Assembly: GCF_028293835.1 (NCBI RefSeq)
Contig: NZ_JAQGNX010000183.1
Location: 1-64,000, forward strand
Reading direction: 5' to 3'
DNA from: Pseudomonas sp.
GTDB taxonomy: Bacteria; Pseudomonadota; Gammaproteobacteria; Pseudomonadales; Pseudomonadaceae
DNA length: 64,000 bases
The notes below the pieces were generated by a model. The model was not told the origin of the DNA, made no database searches, and saw only the letters and a list, made by a program, of their open reading frames with translations. The position numbers were made by a program, and so were the translations under genes. Of the stretch, positions 8,207 to 16,881 are shown one piece after another (position 1 is the stretch's first letter; every line of letters begins with the position of its first letter).

Positions 8207-8575
8207 ATGGACCGCGCCAGTCAACCCCCTACAAGGATTCATCCGTTGGAATCATCACTGGAAACCGTTGCCCTTTTTTTCCTCAAACTGGCTTATGAGG
8301 AGGAGGGTGGAAGTCCGATTCGGCGCAAAGACGCGGTGATGGATGATTACCAGAAAGACGTTTTCGGCTTGTTGGTTCGCAGAGGCGATGTCAAGGCTAT
8401 TCAGCTTAAAATGGACGAGTGTCTTGAATTGGCGCTAGACGCTTTAGGCGGTGCCAACACGCCGCTGGGTAAGGAGCTTCATAAACTTTCGAGCGAATTC
8501 GGTCGCGTTGAAACGATGGAGGCGCTTGATGCTCCGTTAACCGCGCTCGGGGATTATTTGAAAGACGCTCAGTAA
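8207..8575 (+). CDS. Small hypothetical protein upstream of the regulator pair
   Basis: An open frame runs from 8159 to 8575. The C-terminal 80 residues look most protein-like: a helical acidic stretch (DDYQKDVFGLLVRRGDVKAI, then CLELALDALGGANTPLGKEL) with no signal peptide or membrane segment. Possible starts are ATG at 8159, 8207 or 8339. None has a good Shine-Dalgarno, so the N-terminus is uncertain and 8207 is a compromise. It is not a family I recognise. A likely terminator follows, separating it from the response-regulator gene. Confidence 0.5.
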   Translation: MDRASQPPTRIHPLESSLETVALFFLKLAYEEEGGSPIRRKDAVMDDYQKDVFGLLVRRGDVKAIQLKMDECLELALDALGGANTPLGKELHKLSSEFGRVETMEALDAPLTALGDYLKDAQ

Positions 8576-8580
8576 AGCGA

Positions 8581-8609
8581 TGCCGCGCGTACCGCGGTGC
8601 TGTCTTTTT
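8581..8609 (+). terminator. Probable terminator before the response-regulator gene
   Basis: GCCGCG (8582-8587) pairs with CGCGGT (8593-8598), with one G-T wobble, and a five-T run lies at 8605-8609. It is short but well placed, directly after the stop codon at 8575. Confidence 0.5.
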
Positions 8610-8750
8610 CTTACAAATGCGGTAAAAGCATCATATGACTGAGTGCCCGCTGGCGCGATAGAGCGATAGTGGGGGTTCAGCGGCGCTGAATTCGGCCTTG
8701 CATGGATATTTGCCTGGGCTACCCCTATTACCTCCATGACTGGAATCTCC

Positions 8751-10355
8751 ATGCTGGTGTACACCAAAACAAGCTTTCTCATCGCCGATGATTTTTCCGA
8801 CTTTCGTAGCTCGGTCAGGTCCATGCTGCGCGAACTCGGTGCGATGATCGTCGATACCGCCGATACGGGTGAGCAGGCACTGGCCATGTGTGCGCTGAAG
8901 CGCTACGACGTTATCCTGCATGATTTCAATTTTGGTGACGGTAAGAAAAATGGCCAGCAGGTGCTTGAAGACCTGATGGTCGACAAGCTGACGAGCCATG
9001 AATCCATTTTCATCATGGTCACTGCCGAAAATAGCCAGGCCATGGTAATGAGTGCCCTGGAGTGGGAGCCAGATGCCTACTTGACCAAACCGTTCAACCG
9101 CGCCGGTTTGGCCCAACGTCTGGAAAAGCTCGTGCAGCGCAAAACCTTGCTCAAGCCGATTCTACAAGCGCTTGACCGCAATAAGCCTGCTGAAGTGTTA
9201 GCCGCCTGCGCCAGCCTGGCCAAAAAAGATGAGCGCTACGCGCCTCTGTGCTTACGTTACAAGGCCTATGCCCTGCGCGATCTGAATCAGCTTGATGAGC
9301 TGGAAAGCTTGCTCAAGACAATTTTGGCTGACCGCGCTACACCTTGGGCTTACGCCGCGCTGGGCACCTTGTTGCTCAAAACGGGTAAGGCCAGTGAGGC
9401 GCAGACCGTTTATGAGCGGGCAATCGTGGCCTTCCCGATGATTCCGACACTTTATGATGGCCTGGCCGATGTATTGGTAGTTCGTGGAGAGGTCAAGCGC
9501 GCTCAAAGCGTGCTCGAAGCTGCTGTACGACTATCGCCGTTAGCGGTACGTCGGCAAAGATTGCTCGGCAAGCTGGCGTTGGGTAACGACGATTTTGAAA
9601 GTGCCTCTAAGGCCTATCGCCACGCAGTGTCTCAAGGCAAGTATTCTCGCTTCAAGGACCCAGAGAGCAACCTGGGCCTGGCGCACGCATTAATCAGCAA
9701 GAATGGCGACAACGGACTGGATGCGCGCTCCCGGGTGGAGATCAACCAGACATTGGGCGATGTCACCAAGGAGTATGCAAACGATCAAGGGCTGCAATTG
9801 CGCACTGGCTTGATGAAAGCAACCAGCTTGAAGCACTCGGACCCGGAAGCTGCGGCGAAATTGACTGCGCAGTCATTGGCCCTTCTTCAGAGCATGGATA
9901 ATTTTCTGGGTTCTGACGCGGCGCTATTGGTTGCGACTCAGCTCCAGCAGTTAGGCCAAGAAGAGGCTGGCGCCGGGCTGCTGAAAAGTTGCGTAGAAAT
10001 ATACGGTGACGACCCGGCTATCATGCAAAGCATCGCCCTCCTGACCGATGATCCGGTTATCCTCGGGGCGGGCAAGGCCGCTGCCGATCTCAACCTTCAG
10101 GGTGTCCGTAGCTACAAGGCCGGTAATCTTGCCGAAGCGCAGGGCTTCTTCCGCAGTGCATTGGCGTTGCAATCGAAGAACATCAGTATCGCGCTGAACC
10201 TGGTGCAAGCGTTGCTTTATGTGAAGGGTGCGCCGCCAAGCGCTGCGGGCCTTGAAGAATGTCGAGTTTGCCTGGAAATGATCGGCCTGATGCCTGACAC
10301 CGATCCTCGCTTTGAGCGTTATAAAAAATTGCAAGTCCGGGCGTTTGGCGCATGA
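8751..10355 (+). CDS. Response regulator with long C-terminal TPR-like region
   Basis: This ~534-residue protein starts with a receiver domain (residues 1-125): acidic pair in FLIADDF, phosphoacceptor Asp58 in ILHDFNFGDG, Thr in IMVTAEN and Lys in YLTKPFN. The remaining ~400 residues are alpha-helical repeats of TPR type, for example WAYAALGTLLLKTGKASEAQ and YDGLADVLVVRGEVKRAQ. There is no DNA-binding or enzymatic output domain, so signalling likely goes through protein contacts. An ATG at 8736 is also in frame; 8751 fits the usual receiver N-terminus better. The stop overlaps the start of the kinase gene, so the two are translationally coupled. Confidence 0.88.
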   Translation: MLVYTKTSFLIADDFSDFRSSVRSMLRELGAMIVDTADTGEQALAMCALKRYDVILHDFNFGDGKKNGQQVLEDLMVDKLTSHESIFIMVTAENSQAMVMSALEWEPDAYLTKPFNRAGLAQRLEKLVQRKTLLKPILQALDRNKPAEVLAACASLAKKDERYAPLCLRYKAYALRDLNQLDELESLLKTILADRATPWAYAALGTLLLKTGKASEAQTVYERAIVAFPMIPTLYDGLADVLVVRGEVKRAQSVLEAAVRLSPLAVRRQRLLGKLALGNDDFESASKAYRHAVSQGKYSRFKDPESNLGLAHALISKNGDNGLDARSRVEINQTLGDVTKEYANDQGLQLRTGLMKATSLKHSDPEAAAKLTAQSLALLQSMDNFLGSDAALLVATQLQQLGQEEAGAGLLKSCVEIYGDDPAIMQSIALLTDDPVILGAGKAAADLNLQGVRSYKAGNLAEAQGFFRSALALQSKNISIALNLVQALLYVKGAPPSAAGLEECRVCLEMIGLMPDTDPRFERYKKLQVRAFGA

Positions 10356-11044
10356 AGGATAACGATGAGGGGTTAGACTTCTCCATGGTGATCGCCTCCG
10401 TCGTACATGACATGAAAAATTCCCTGTCGACGTTGATGAATGCTCATAACCAGTGGCTGACGCAACTGCCCGCAGCCCAGCAAGGCATTCCCGAGCACGG
10501 GGCCATCGAATATGAATTTGCCCACCTCAACGGAATGCTGGTGCAACTGCTCGGGTTATACAAACTCGGCGTCAATCAGTTACCGCTACGCCCCGATTAT
10601 CAAGACCTGGATGATTTTATTGGCGCGCTGTTGGCCTTCCACCAGGACGTCTTGCACAGTCATGGCCTGGTCGCGACCTATGAAGTCGACGGGTTTAATG
10701 AGCTTGGCTTTTTTGACCGTGATTTGATCGGTTCGGTGGTGGCAAACATCATCATCAACGCTATCCGCTATGCGCGCCACGCTCTATTGATCAGCGCTCA
10801 CAAAGAAGCGGGGCAGCTCGTATTGACGATAAATGACGACGGGCCAGGGTACCCCGAGCAGATGCTTGAGCGTCAATCAGACTTTGTGCAAGGCATCAAT
10901 CAAAACAGCGGAAGTACCGGCCTGGGCCTCTATTTCGCTGCGCGCATTGCCGAACGACACGAGCGTAGCGGCGTGCGCGGGCACATCGAACTCGCTAACG
11001 GTGGCAAGTTGGGAGGGGCCAAATTCCTTATTTACCTGCCCTGA
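10352..11044 (+). CDS. Minimal soluble histidine kinase
   Basis: This 230-residue kinase has no membrane segment or sensor domain. The H-box is SVVHDMKNSL (His19), the N-box NIIINAIRYA, the G1 box NDDGPGYP and the G2 box GSTGLGLYFAARI. That is a compact dimerisation plus GHKL ATPase unit. Its ATG overlaps the stop of the TPR response regulator (ATGA), which strongly suggests a partner pair. With no sensor of its own, it probably takes input from another protein or from the TPR region of its partner. The function of the pair is unknown. Confidence 0.85.
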   Translation: MKDNDEGLDFSMVIASVVHDMKNSLSTLMNAHNQWLTQLPAAQQGIPEHGAIEYEFAHLNGMLVQLLGLYKLGVNQLPLRPDYQDLDDFIGALLAFHQDVLHSHGLVATYEVDGFNELGFFDRDLIGSVVANIIINAIRYARHALLISAHKEAGQLVLTINDDGPGYPEQMLERQSDFVQGINQNSGSTGLGLYFAARIAERHERSGVRGHIELANGGKLGGAKFLIYLP

Positions 11045-11067
11045 TGGGCAGTCGAAACCGCGCCGGG

Positions 11068-11910
11068 TCAGAGCCCCAGACACATCGCCCCGGCCGCGAC
11101 GATCACGCAAGCGAGCCAGCGTTTTCCGCTGACCGACTCCCCCAGAAACACTCGCCCGATCAGTACCGCAAACACCACGCTGGTCTCGCGTAGTGCCGAC
11201 ACCGCGCCCATCGCGCCGGCTTGCAACGCCCAGATCACGATGCCATACGCTGCGATAGACACCAGCCCGCCGACAAGTGACGAGCCGACTACGGCCGGTG
11301 CCGTGCGCACTGGTATCCACAGCGCGGCGAGCCCACGCATTGCGACGAACAGCACCGGCATCAGCCAATAAAACAGGAACATCCATGCGGTGTAGGCGAG
11401 GGCCTGGTCGCCGGATAACCGCACACCCATCCCGTCGATCACGGTATACAGAGCAATTGTCGCGCCGGTGGTCAACGCGGCCAGCACGCCCCCGCCCGTC
11501 AGCCGACGGCCCTGCAACGCGAGCGCGATGATGCCGCTCGAGATCATCACAATCCCCAAAGCATGCAGCGGGCCGATCACCTCATGGGCGAAAAGTGCCG
11601 CGCCGAGGGTGACCAGCAGCGGAGACGAACCTCGCGCAATCGGATACGCCTCCCCCAGATCGCTGCGGCGGTATGCCCAAACGAGGCTCATGTTGTAGAC
11701 GATATGCACCAGCCCCGATGCGATGATGTACGGCCAGGCTGCGTTCGCCGGCCACGGTGTGAAGAAGATGACAAGCGTAGCGACTGCCGCGATCACAATG
11801 CTCATCCACGTCATGGACAAGAACCGATCGGAGTTGCCATGCAGCATAGCGTTCCAGCTCGCGTGGAGCAGGGCGGCAAAAAGGATGAGTCCGCCTGTGT
11901 AACTGAGCAT
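11068..11910 (-). CDS. EamA/DMT-family transporter
   Basis: This 280-residue inner-membrane protein has about ten hydrophobic segments in two EamA repeats. The first begins LLHASWNAMLHG and includes YRRSDLGEAYPIARGSSPLL. The second includes GIVIWALQAGAMGAVSALRE and ends FLGESVSGKRWLACVIVAAG. Members export or import small metabolites; the substrate cannot be named. It is convergent with the kinase gene, 23 bp apart, and stands alone on its strand. Confidence 0.87.
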   Translation of the reverse strand: MLSYTGGLILFAALLHASWNAMLHGNSDRFLSMTWMSIVIAAVATLVIFFTPWPANAAWPYIIASGLVHIVYNMSLVWAYRRSDLGEAYPIARGSSPLLVTLGAALFAHEVIGPLHALGIVMISSGIIALALQGRRLTGGGVLAALTTGATIALYTVIDGMGVRLSGDQALAYTAWMFLFYWLMPVLFVAMRGLAALWIPVRTAPAVVGSSLVGGLVSIAAYGIVIWALQAGAMGAVSALRETSVVFAVLIGRVFLGESVSGKRWLACVIVAAGAMCLGL

Positions 11911-12128
11911 GTGGGTTCCGGGCTGAAAGGGTGAACAGGTAAAAAAGTAAAAATTCCTGCAAAGGAAAACCAGGCCAGCTATATCTCTGCCCGCTGTTTT
12001 ACCCTAAGGGAGATGAGATTGAACGCCACCCAAGCCAGCGCTGGCTGAAACGCCAACGTCGGGCCGTGATTACCTCCAATCAGCGCACCCTGTTGCGAGT
12101 GCGCTCGGATGTATCGATGTCAAAGCGA

Positions 12129-13754
12129 TCAGAAAATATAGTCAGTGGTCAGGAAATTGGATTCGTGGTTATGAATAATCTCGCTAATCAGCGCTTTGTT
12201 GCCGTCCTGAAACTTGGTCGCGACCAGTGTCCGAATCGAGAACACTCGTAACGCATCGTGTACCGATAACGTTCCTTCGGCTGAGTTTTTGCGGCCGTTG
12301 AACGGGAAAGTGTCCGGGCCGCGTTGGCATTGGGCGTTGATATTGATGCGCCCTACCTGGTTGGCGAACGTATCAACCAGGCGCCCGACTTCGGCGGAGT
12401 CGTTGCCGAAGATACTCAGTTGCTGACCGAAGTCGGACTCGAGCACGTAATCAATAACCGCGTCCAGATTGCGGTAGGGGACAATGGGTATCACCGGGCC
12501 AAATTGTTCTTCGGCGTAGACACGCATGTCGGTGGTGACCGGGTACAGCACCGCCGGGTAGAAGAATGAACTACGAATCTCGCCGCCTTTGGCGTTGACC
12601 ACTTTCGCGCCTTTGCTGATGGCGTCTGCCACCAGCGAGCTCAAATAGTCGGTCTTGCCCAGTTCTGGCAGCGGGGTCAGGGAAACGCCTGGCTCCCACG
12701 GCATGCCGGGTTTGAGTGTCTCAAGCTTGCGATTGAATTTTTCGATGAAGCTGTCGACCACGTCTTCGTGGACGAACAGAATTTTCAGTGCGGTGCAGCG
12801 TTGGCCGTTGAACGACAACGAGCCGGTCAGGCACTCGCTGACGGCGTTGTCCAGGTCAACGCTGGGCAGCACGATGCCTGGGTTTTTCGCGTCCAGGCCT
12901 AACGCGGCACGCAAACGGTGTGGTTTCGGGTGCAGCCTTTTCAAGGCGCTGGCGGCTTTGTTGGTGCCGATAAAGGCAAAGATATCCACCTTGCCACTGG
13001 CCATCAGGGCGCTGACGGTTTCCCGCCCGCTGCCGTAGATAACGTTGATTACACCGGCGGGGAAGCTGTCGCGGAACGCTTCGAGTAGAGGGCGAATCAG
13101 CAGTACGCCCAATTTCGCTGGCTTGAACACAACCGTGTTACCCATTATCAACGCCGGAATCAGGGTGGTGAAGGTTTCGTTCAGCGGATAGTTATAAGGG
13201 CCCATGCACAACGCCACGCCCATGGGCACGCGGCGAATCTGGCCCAAGGTGTCCTGTTCCAGCTCGAAACGGCTGGAGCGACGATCCAGTTCCTTGAGGG
13301 CAGTGATGGTTTCGACAATGTAATCGCAAGTGCGGTCGAACTCTTTCTCGGAATCCTTTAGGGTTTTACCGATTTCCCACATCAGTAAGTTAACCACCGC
13401 CGTACGTTGCTCCCGCATGCGCAACAGGAAGGCTTCGACGTGCTGAATACGTTCGGCGACGCGCATGGTCGGCCAAACGCCCTGGCCTCTGTCGTAGGCG
13501 TGGACGGCGGCATCCAGGGCAGTCAATGCAGTGGCGGCATCCAGCAACGGCGTGCTGCCGAGCATAATCTGTTCGTCACCGTGGTCGGTGCTCAGGTGAA
13601 CCGGGCTGTGCACGGGTGCCAGCGGTCCTGGCCAGATCTGCAGCACGCCATCCACCAAGTACTCGCGCTGTTCGATTTGACCGTTGAGGCGATAAGCTTC
13701 CGGAATGTCGGCAGCGGTGGGAAACAGGTTATCGAGAACGTTGTCGGTGATCAT
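12129..13754 (-). CDS. NADP-dependent glyceraldehyde-3-phosphate dehydrogenase-like ALDH
   Basis: This 541-residue aldehyde dehydrogenase is closest in layout to non-phosphorylating GapN-type enzymes, which oxidise glyceraldehyde 3-phosphate to 3-phosphoglycerate with NADP. It shows MGPYNYPLNE (catalytic Asn188), FKPAK for NADP, FIGTN, the nucleophile Cys320 in SFNGQRCTALK, and a PFNGRKNS loop near the end. At the position of the usual LELGGK general-base motif it reads LGLDAKN, so the canonical Glu is Gly with Asp two residues on. GGGGAT before the ATG at 13754 supports the start. It stands alone on its strand. Confidence 0.75.
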   Translation of the reverse strand: MITDNVLDNLFPTAADIPEAYRLNGQIEQREYLVDGVLQIWPGPLAPVHSPVHLSTDHGDEQIMLGSTPLLDAATALTALDAAVHAYDRGQGVWPTMRVAERIQHVEAFLLRMREQRTAVVNLLMWEIGKTLKDSEKEFDRTCDYIVETITALKELDRRSSRFELEQDTLGQIRRVPMGVALCMGPYNYPLNETFTTLIPALIMGNTVVFKPAKLGVLLIRPLLEAFRDSFPAGVINVIYGSGRETVSALMASGKVDIFAFIGTNKAASALKRLHPKPHRLRAALGLDAKNPGIVLPSVDLDNAVSECLTGSLSFNGQRCTALKILFVHEDVVDSFIEKFNRKLETLKPGMPWEPGVSLTPLPELGKTDYLSSLVADAISKGAKVVNAKGGEIRSSFFYPAVLYPVTTDMRVYAEEQFGPVIPIVPYRNLDAVIDYVLESDFGQQLSIFGNDSAEVGRLVDTFANQVGRININAQCQRGPDTFPFNGRKNSAEGTLSVHDALRVFSIRTLVATKFQDGNKALISEIIHNHESNFLTTDYIF

Positions 13755-13849
13755 GGCGCTATCCCCTAATGAATCCGTAACGAAAAATTACGATTTACTT
13801 TCCAACGCAGCGCGGGATCTGTCCAGCACTGCCTGACTACGCGTGCGAA

Positions 13850-14929
13850 TCAAATCTTCCATTGCCTGGAAACCTTGGCCAGGCGTTGGCGCATGTCATC
13901 GATGTTGGCGGCCAATTGCAGGGTCAACAGCCGATAGCCGTCCAGCGCCGAGTACACCGGGGTGTGGGTCATAGGTTCTTTGTCCACGCCCGTCACCGGA
14001 CGTTCGAGCCGCTCGGCATTACCGGTTTGCAGGGCGCGGGCCATGCCCACCAACTGGACGCGTATCTGACGGTTTTCTGCTTTCAGTGAATGTTGCAGCG
14101 AGGCCATGGCCTGCTCCTCGGTAGCGGCAGGTCGGGTGTTGGCGAGAATCTCCAAGGTGCTGATGCACATCCGCAGGTTGCGCTGGATTGCATCCAGTTG
14201 ATTGGCCGAAATCTTCACTTCCTTGGACACCGACGGCATCAACGACCGTAGTTGCACCATGGCGCTGTTCAAACGGTTCATCAGCTTCAGGTACTCGTCA
14301 TCGGTCACCGATTGGCCGTTAATGATGCGGCTATGGATCGCCGCGCAATCACGCAAGGCACTCGCCAGGTTGTAGCGCCAGGAAAACACCGCGTACAGCG
14401 GCAAGGCGAATGAAAACGCCAGGGCCAGCACGATGCCGATCAAAATATCCACCGTTCGCCACAGGCCATCGGCCACAGGATTGTCGCCATGGCCAGCCAC
14501 AATGAACACGGTAATGGCCGACAGCAGCGCCGTGTAACCGCCTTTGCCAATCGCGTGATAGGCAAAAAATCCGCACACCACCGAGATGCCCAGGTAGGTG
14601 AGAATCTGGCTGCCGAAAAACGCGAACTGGGCAATAAACAACAGCCCGACTGCGGCCCCGATCAGCGTGCCGTATGCCCGTTCCGCGGCTTTTTTGCCGA
14701 TATTGCCGTGGTGCTGCAGGCCGCCAATCACCACCAGCATGGTGATCGAAGCCCATTCGCCGTGGGGAAGGTTGATGCCAGTAGTCAGCAAAATCGACGC
14801 CAGCAAGCCCAGCGACACGCGTACCGAGTGAATTACTCGGGCATGCCGGTAACGGCGATAGGGGTCCAGCAGGGGTCGCAGCAATTTGCGCAGCAGCCAC
14901 GGAAGTCGTGAAAGTCGGGAGTATTTCAT
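13850..14929 (-). CDS. FUSC-family inner membrane protein
   Basis: This 359-residue protein has an N-terminal basic stretch, then about six membrane segments (VRVSLGLLASILLTTGINL, FFGSQILTYLGISVVCGF, VDILIGIVLALAFSFALPL) and a long helical cytosolic C-terminal half. That is the half-size layout of the fusaric-acid-resistance/aromatic-acid exporter family (FUSC, DUF2955-like). It probably acts in efflux of aromatic or other weak acids. It lies just downstream of bkdR on the same strand (14 bp gap), so the two may share transcripts. Confidence 0.82.
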   Translation of the reverse strand: MKYSRLSRLPWLLRKLLRPLLDPYRRYRHARVIHSVRVSLGLLASILLTTGINLPHGEWASITMLVVIGGLQHHGNIGKKAAERAYGTLIGAAVGLLFIAQFAFFGSQILTYLGISVVCGFFAYHAIGKGGYTALLSAITVFIVAGHGDNPVADGLWRTVDILIGIVLALAFSFALPLYAVFSWRYNLASALRDCAAIHSRIINGQSVTDDEYLKLMNRLNSAMVQLRSLMPSVSKEVKISANQLDAIQRNLRMCISTLEILANTRPAATEEQAMASLQHSLKAENRQIRVQLVGMARALQTGNAERLERPVTGVDKEPMTHTPVYSALDGYRLLTLQLAANIDDMRQRLAKVSRQWKI

Positions 14930-14943
14930 CGGTTCAATCGGAC

Positions 14944-15432
14944 CTAGTTACCAAGCGTTAAACCATTGGCGGGCAGCGGCAGCGCAGTTTTATAACGCAC
15001 CTGTTTCAATGCAAAGCTCGAACGAATGTTCGCCACGCCCGGCACTTTGGTCAGGAAGTCCAGCAGGAACCGCTCTAAGGATTGAATAGTCGGCACCAGC
15101 ACCCGCAACAGGTAATCCGGATCGCCCGCCATCAAATAGCACTCCATGACTTCGGGGCGGTCGGCGATGGCGGCCTCGAACACATGCAGGGCTTCTTCAA
15201 TCTGCTTTTCTAGGCTGACATGGATGAACACATTGACGTGCAATCCCAGCAATTCGGGGTCGAGCAAGGTGACTTGTTGGCGAATCAGCCCCAGTTCTTC
15301 CATGGCCTTGACCCGGTTGAAACACGGGGTAGGGGAAAGATTGACCGAGCGTGCCAGGTCCGCATTGGTGATGCGGGCATTCTCCTGAAGGCTGTTGAGA
15401 ATCCCTATATCAGTCCGATCCAGCTTCCGCAT
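14944..15432 (-). CDS. bkdR: BkdR, Lrp-family activator of the bkd operon
   Basis: This 162-residue Lrp/AsnC protein has an HTH in residues 5-55 (LDRTDIGILNSLQENARITN, then VNLSPTPCFNRVKAME) and a RAM effector domain, with ECYLMAGDPDYLLRV as its beta core. It is divergent from bkdA1 with 215 bp between starts, exactly as for BkdR in Pseudomonas putida. There BkdR activates branched-chain keto acid dehydrogenase expression in response to L-branched-chain amino acids. The assignment rests on the family and the conserved position. Confidence 0.92.
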   Translation of the reverse strand: MRKLDRTDIGILNSLQENARITNADLARSVNLSPTPCFNRVKAMEELGLIRQQVTLLDPELLGLHVNVFIHVSLEKQIEEALHVFEAAIADRPEVMECYLMAGDPDYLLRVLVPTIQSLERFLLDFLTKVPGVANIRSSFALKQVRYKTALPLPANGLTLGN

Positions 15433-15647
15433 GAGACAAATACGCCTGTTTGTTTTAGTTATGAGGAATAATTGTCCCTAAATGACCTTTCGCGCAACCA
15501 ACATGAGAAAAATATTCTCCACGCTCAGGAATATGATTTGTGTAGGACAAGAGACACCAAGGTTTGTCCAACACATTGATACCGCTCCAACGCCCAACCT
15601 AACGCCCAATAAAAAATATATGACAAGAGCGAGCGTAGAGAATAGCC
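15433..15647. promoter_or_regulatory. bkdR-bkdA1 divergent control region
   Basis: This 215-bp AT-rich region separates the divergent bkdR and bkdA1 starts. Lrp-type regulators bind such regions at several sites and wrap DNA; BkdR is known to bind this interval in P. putida. I could not define individual sites with confidence. AGAGA lies just upstream of the bkdA1 ATG as a ribosome site. Confidence 0.6.
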
Positions 15648-16880
15648 ATGAACGAATACGAACCCCTGCGCCTGCACGTTCCTGAACCTTCCGGCCGTCC
15701 AGGCTGTAAAACCGATTTTTCCTACCTGCGATTGACCGGCGCCGGCGTGGTGCGCAAGCCGCCCGTCGATGTCGAACCCGCTGACACCGCCGACCTCGCC
15801 AAAGGGTTGATCCGCGTCCTTGACGATCAGGGTCAAGCACTTGGACCATGGGCTGAAGGCGTGCCCGTCGAGGTTCTGCGCAGAGGCATGCGCGCCATGC
15901 TCAAGACGCGAATCTTCGACAACCGCATGGTGGTCGCCCAGCGTCAGAAAAAAATGTCGTTCTACATGCAAAGTCTCGGCGAAGAAGCCATCGGCAGCGC
16001 CCAGGCCCTGGCCTTGAACGTCACCGACATGTGCTTCCCGACCTACCGCCAGCAAAGTATTTTAATGGCCCGCGAGGTGCCGTTGGTGGACCTGATCTGC
16101 CAACTGCTGTCCAACGAACGCGACCCGCTCAAAGGCCGTCAGTTACCCATCATGTACTCAGTGCGTGACTTTGGCTTCTTCACCATTTCCGGCAATCTCG
16201 CCACCCAATTTGTGCAGGCGGTGGGCTGGGGCATGGCCTCGGCGATCAAAGGCGACAACAAAATCGCGTCGGGCTGGATCGGCGACGGCGCCACCGCTGA
16301 ATCCGATTTCCACACCGCTCTCACATTTGCCCACGTTTACCGCGCGCCGGTGATTCTTAACGTGGTCAACAATCAATGGGCAATCTCCACGTTCCAGGCG
16401 ATTGCAGGCGGCGAGGCTACGACCTTTGCCGGCCGTGGCGTCGGCTGCGGTATTGCGTCATTGCGCGTCGATGGCAACGATTTTGTCGCGGTATACGCGG
16501 CGTCCGCATGGGCTGCCGAACGTGCGCGGCGCAACTTGGGGCCGACGTTGATTGAGTGGGTGACCTACCGTGCCGGTCCGCATTCGACCTCCGATGACCC
16601 GTCCAAATACCGCCCGGCCGATGACTGGAGTCATTTCCCGTTGGGCGACCCGATCCTGCGCTTGAAGCAGCATTTGATTCATATCGGCCAATGGTCTGAG
16701 GAAGAGCACGCCGCCACTAGCGCTGAGCTCGAAGCCGAGATTATTGCCGCGCAAAAAGAGGCCGAGCGCTACGGCACCCTGGCGGGCGGGCAAACGCCTA
16801 GCGCCGCGACGATGTTCGACGACGTTTATAAAGAGATGCCCGAACACCTCCGTCGCCAACGTCAGGAACTGGGGATTTGA
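15648..16880 (+). CDS. bkdA1: Branched-chain 2-keto acid dehydrogenase E1 alpha subunit
   Basis: This 410-residue E1 alpha subunit of the branched-chain keto acid dehydrogenase decarboxylates 2-keto acids from Val, Leu and Ile with thiamine diphosphate. The thiamine-binding segment runs from GDGATAESDFH to NNQWAIST; also seen are MSFYMQSLGEEA and the loop HSTSDDPSKYR. Length and N-terminal extension fit Pseudomonas BkdA1. It is the first gene of bkdA1-bkdA2-bkdB-lpdV; bkdA2 starts one base after its stop. Expression is expected to need BkdR, encoded divergently. Confidence 0.95.
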   Translation: MNEYEPLRLHVPEPSGRPGCKTDFSYLRLTGAGVVRKPPVDVEPADTADLAKGLIRVLDDQGQALGPWAEGVPVEVLRRGMRAMLKTRIFDNRMVVAQRQKKMSFYMQSLGEEAIGSAQALALNVTDMCFPTYRQQSILMAREVPLVDLICQLLSNERDPLKGRQLPIMYSVRDFGFFTISGNLATQFVQAVGWGMASAIKGDNKIASGWIGDGATAESDFHTALTFAHVYRAPVILNVVNNQWAISTFQAIAGGEATTFAGRGVGCGIASLRVDGNDFVAVYAASAWAAERARRNLGPTLIEWVTYRAGPHSTSDDPSKYRPADDWSHFPLGDPILRLKQHLIHIGQWSEEEHAATSAELEAEIIAAQKEAERYGTLAGGQTPSAATMFDDVYKEMPEHLRRQRQELGI

Positions 16881-16881
16881 C

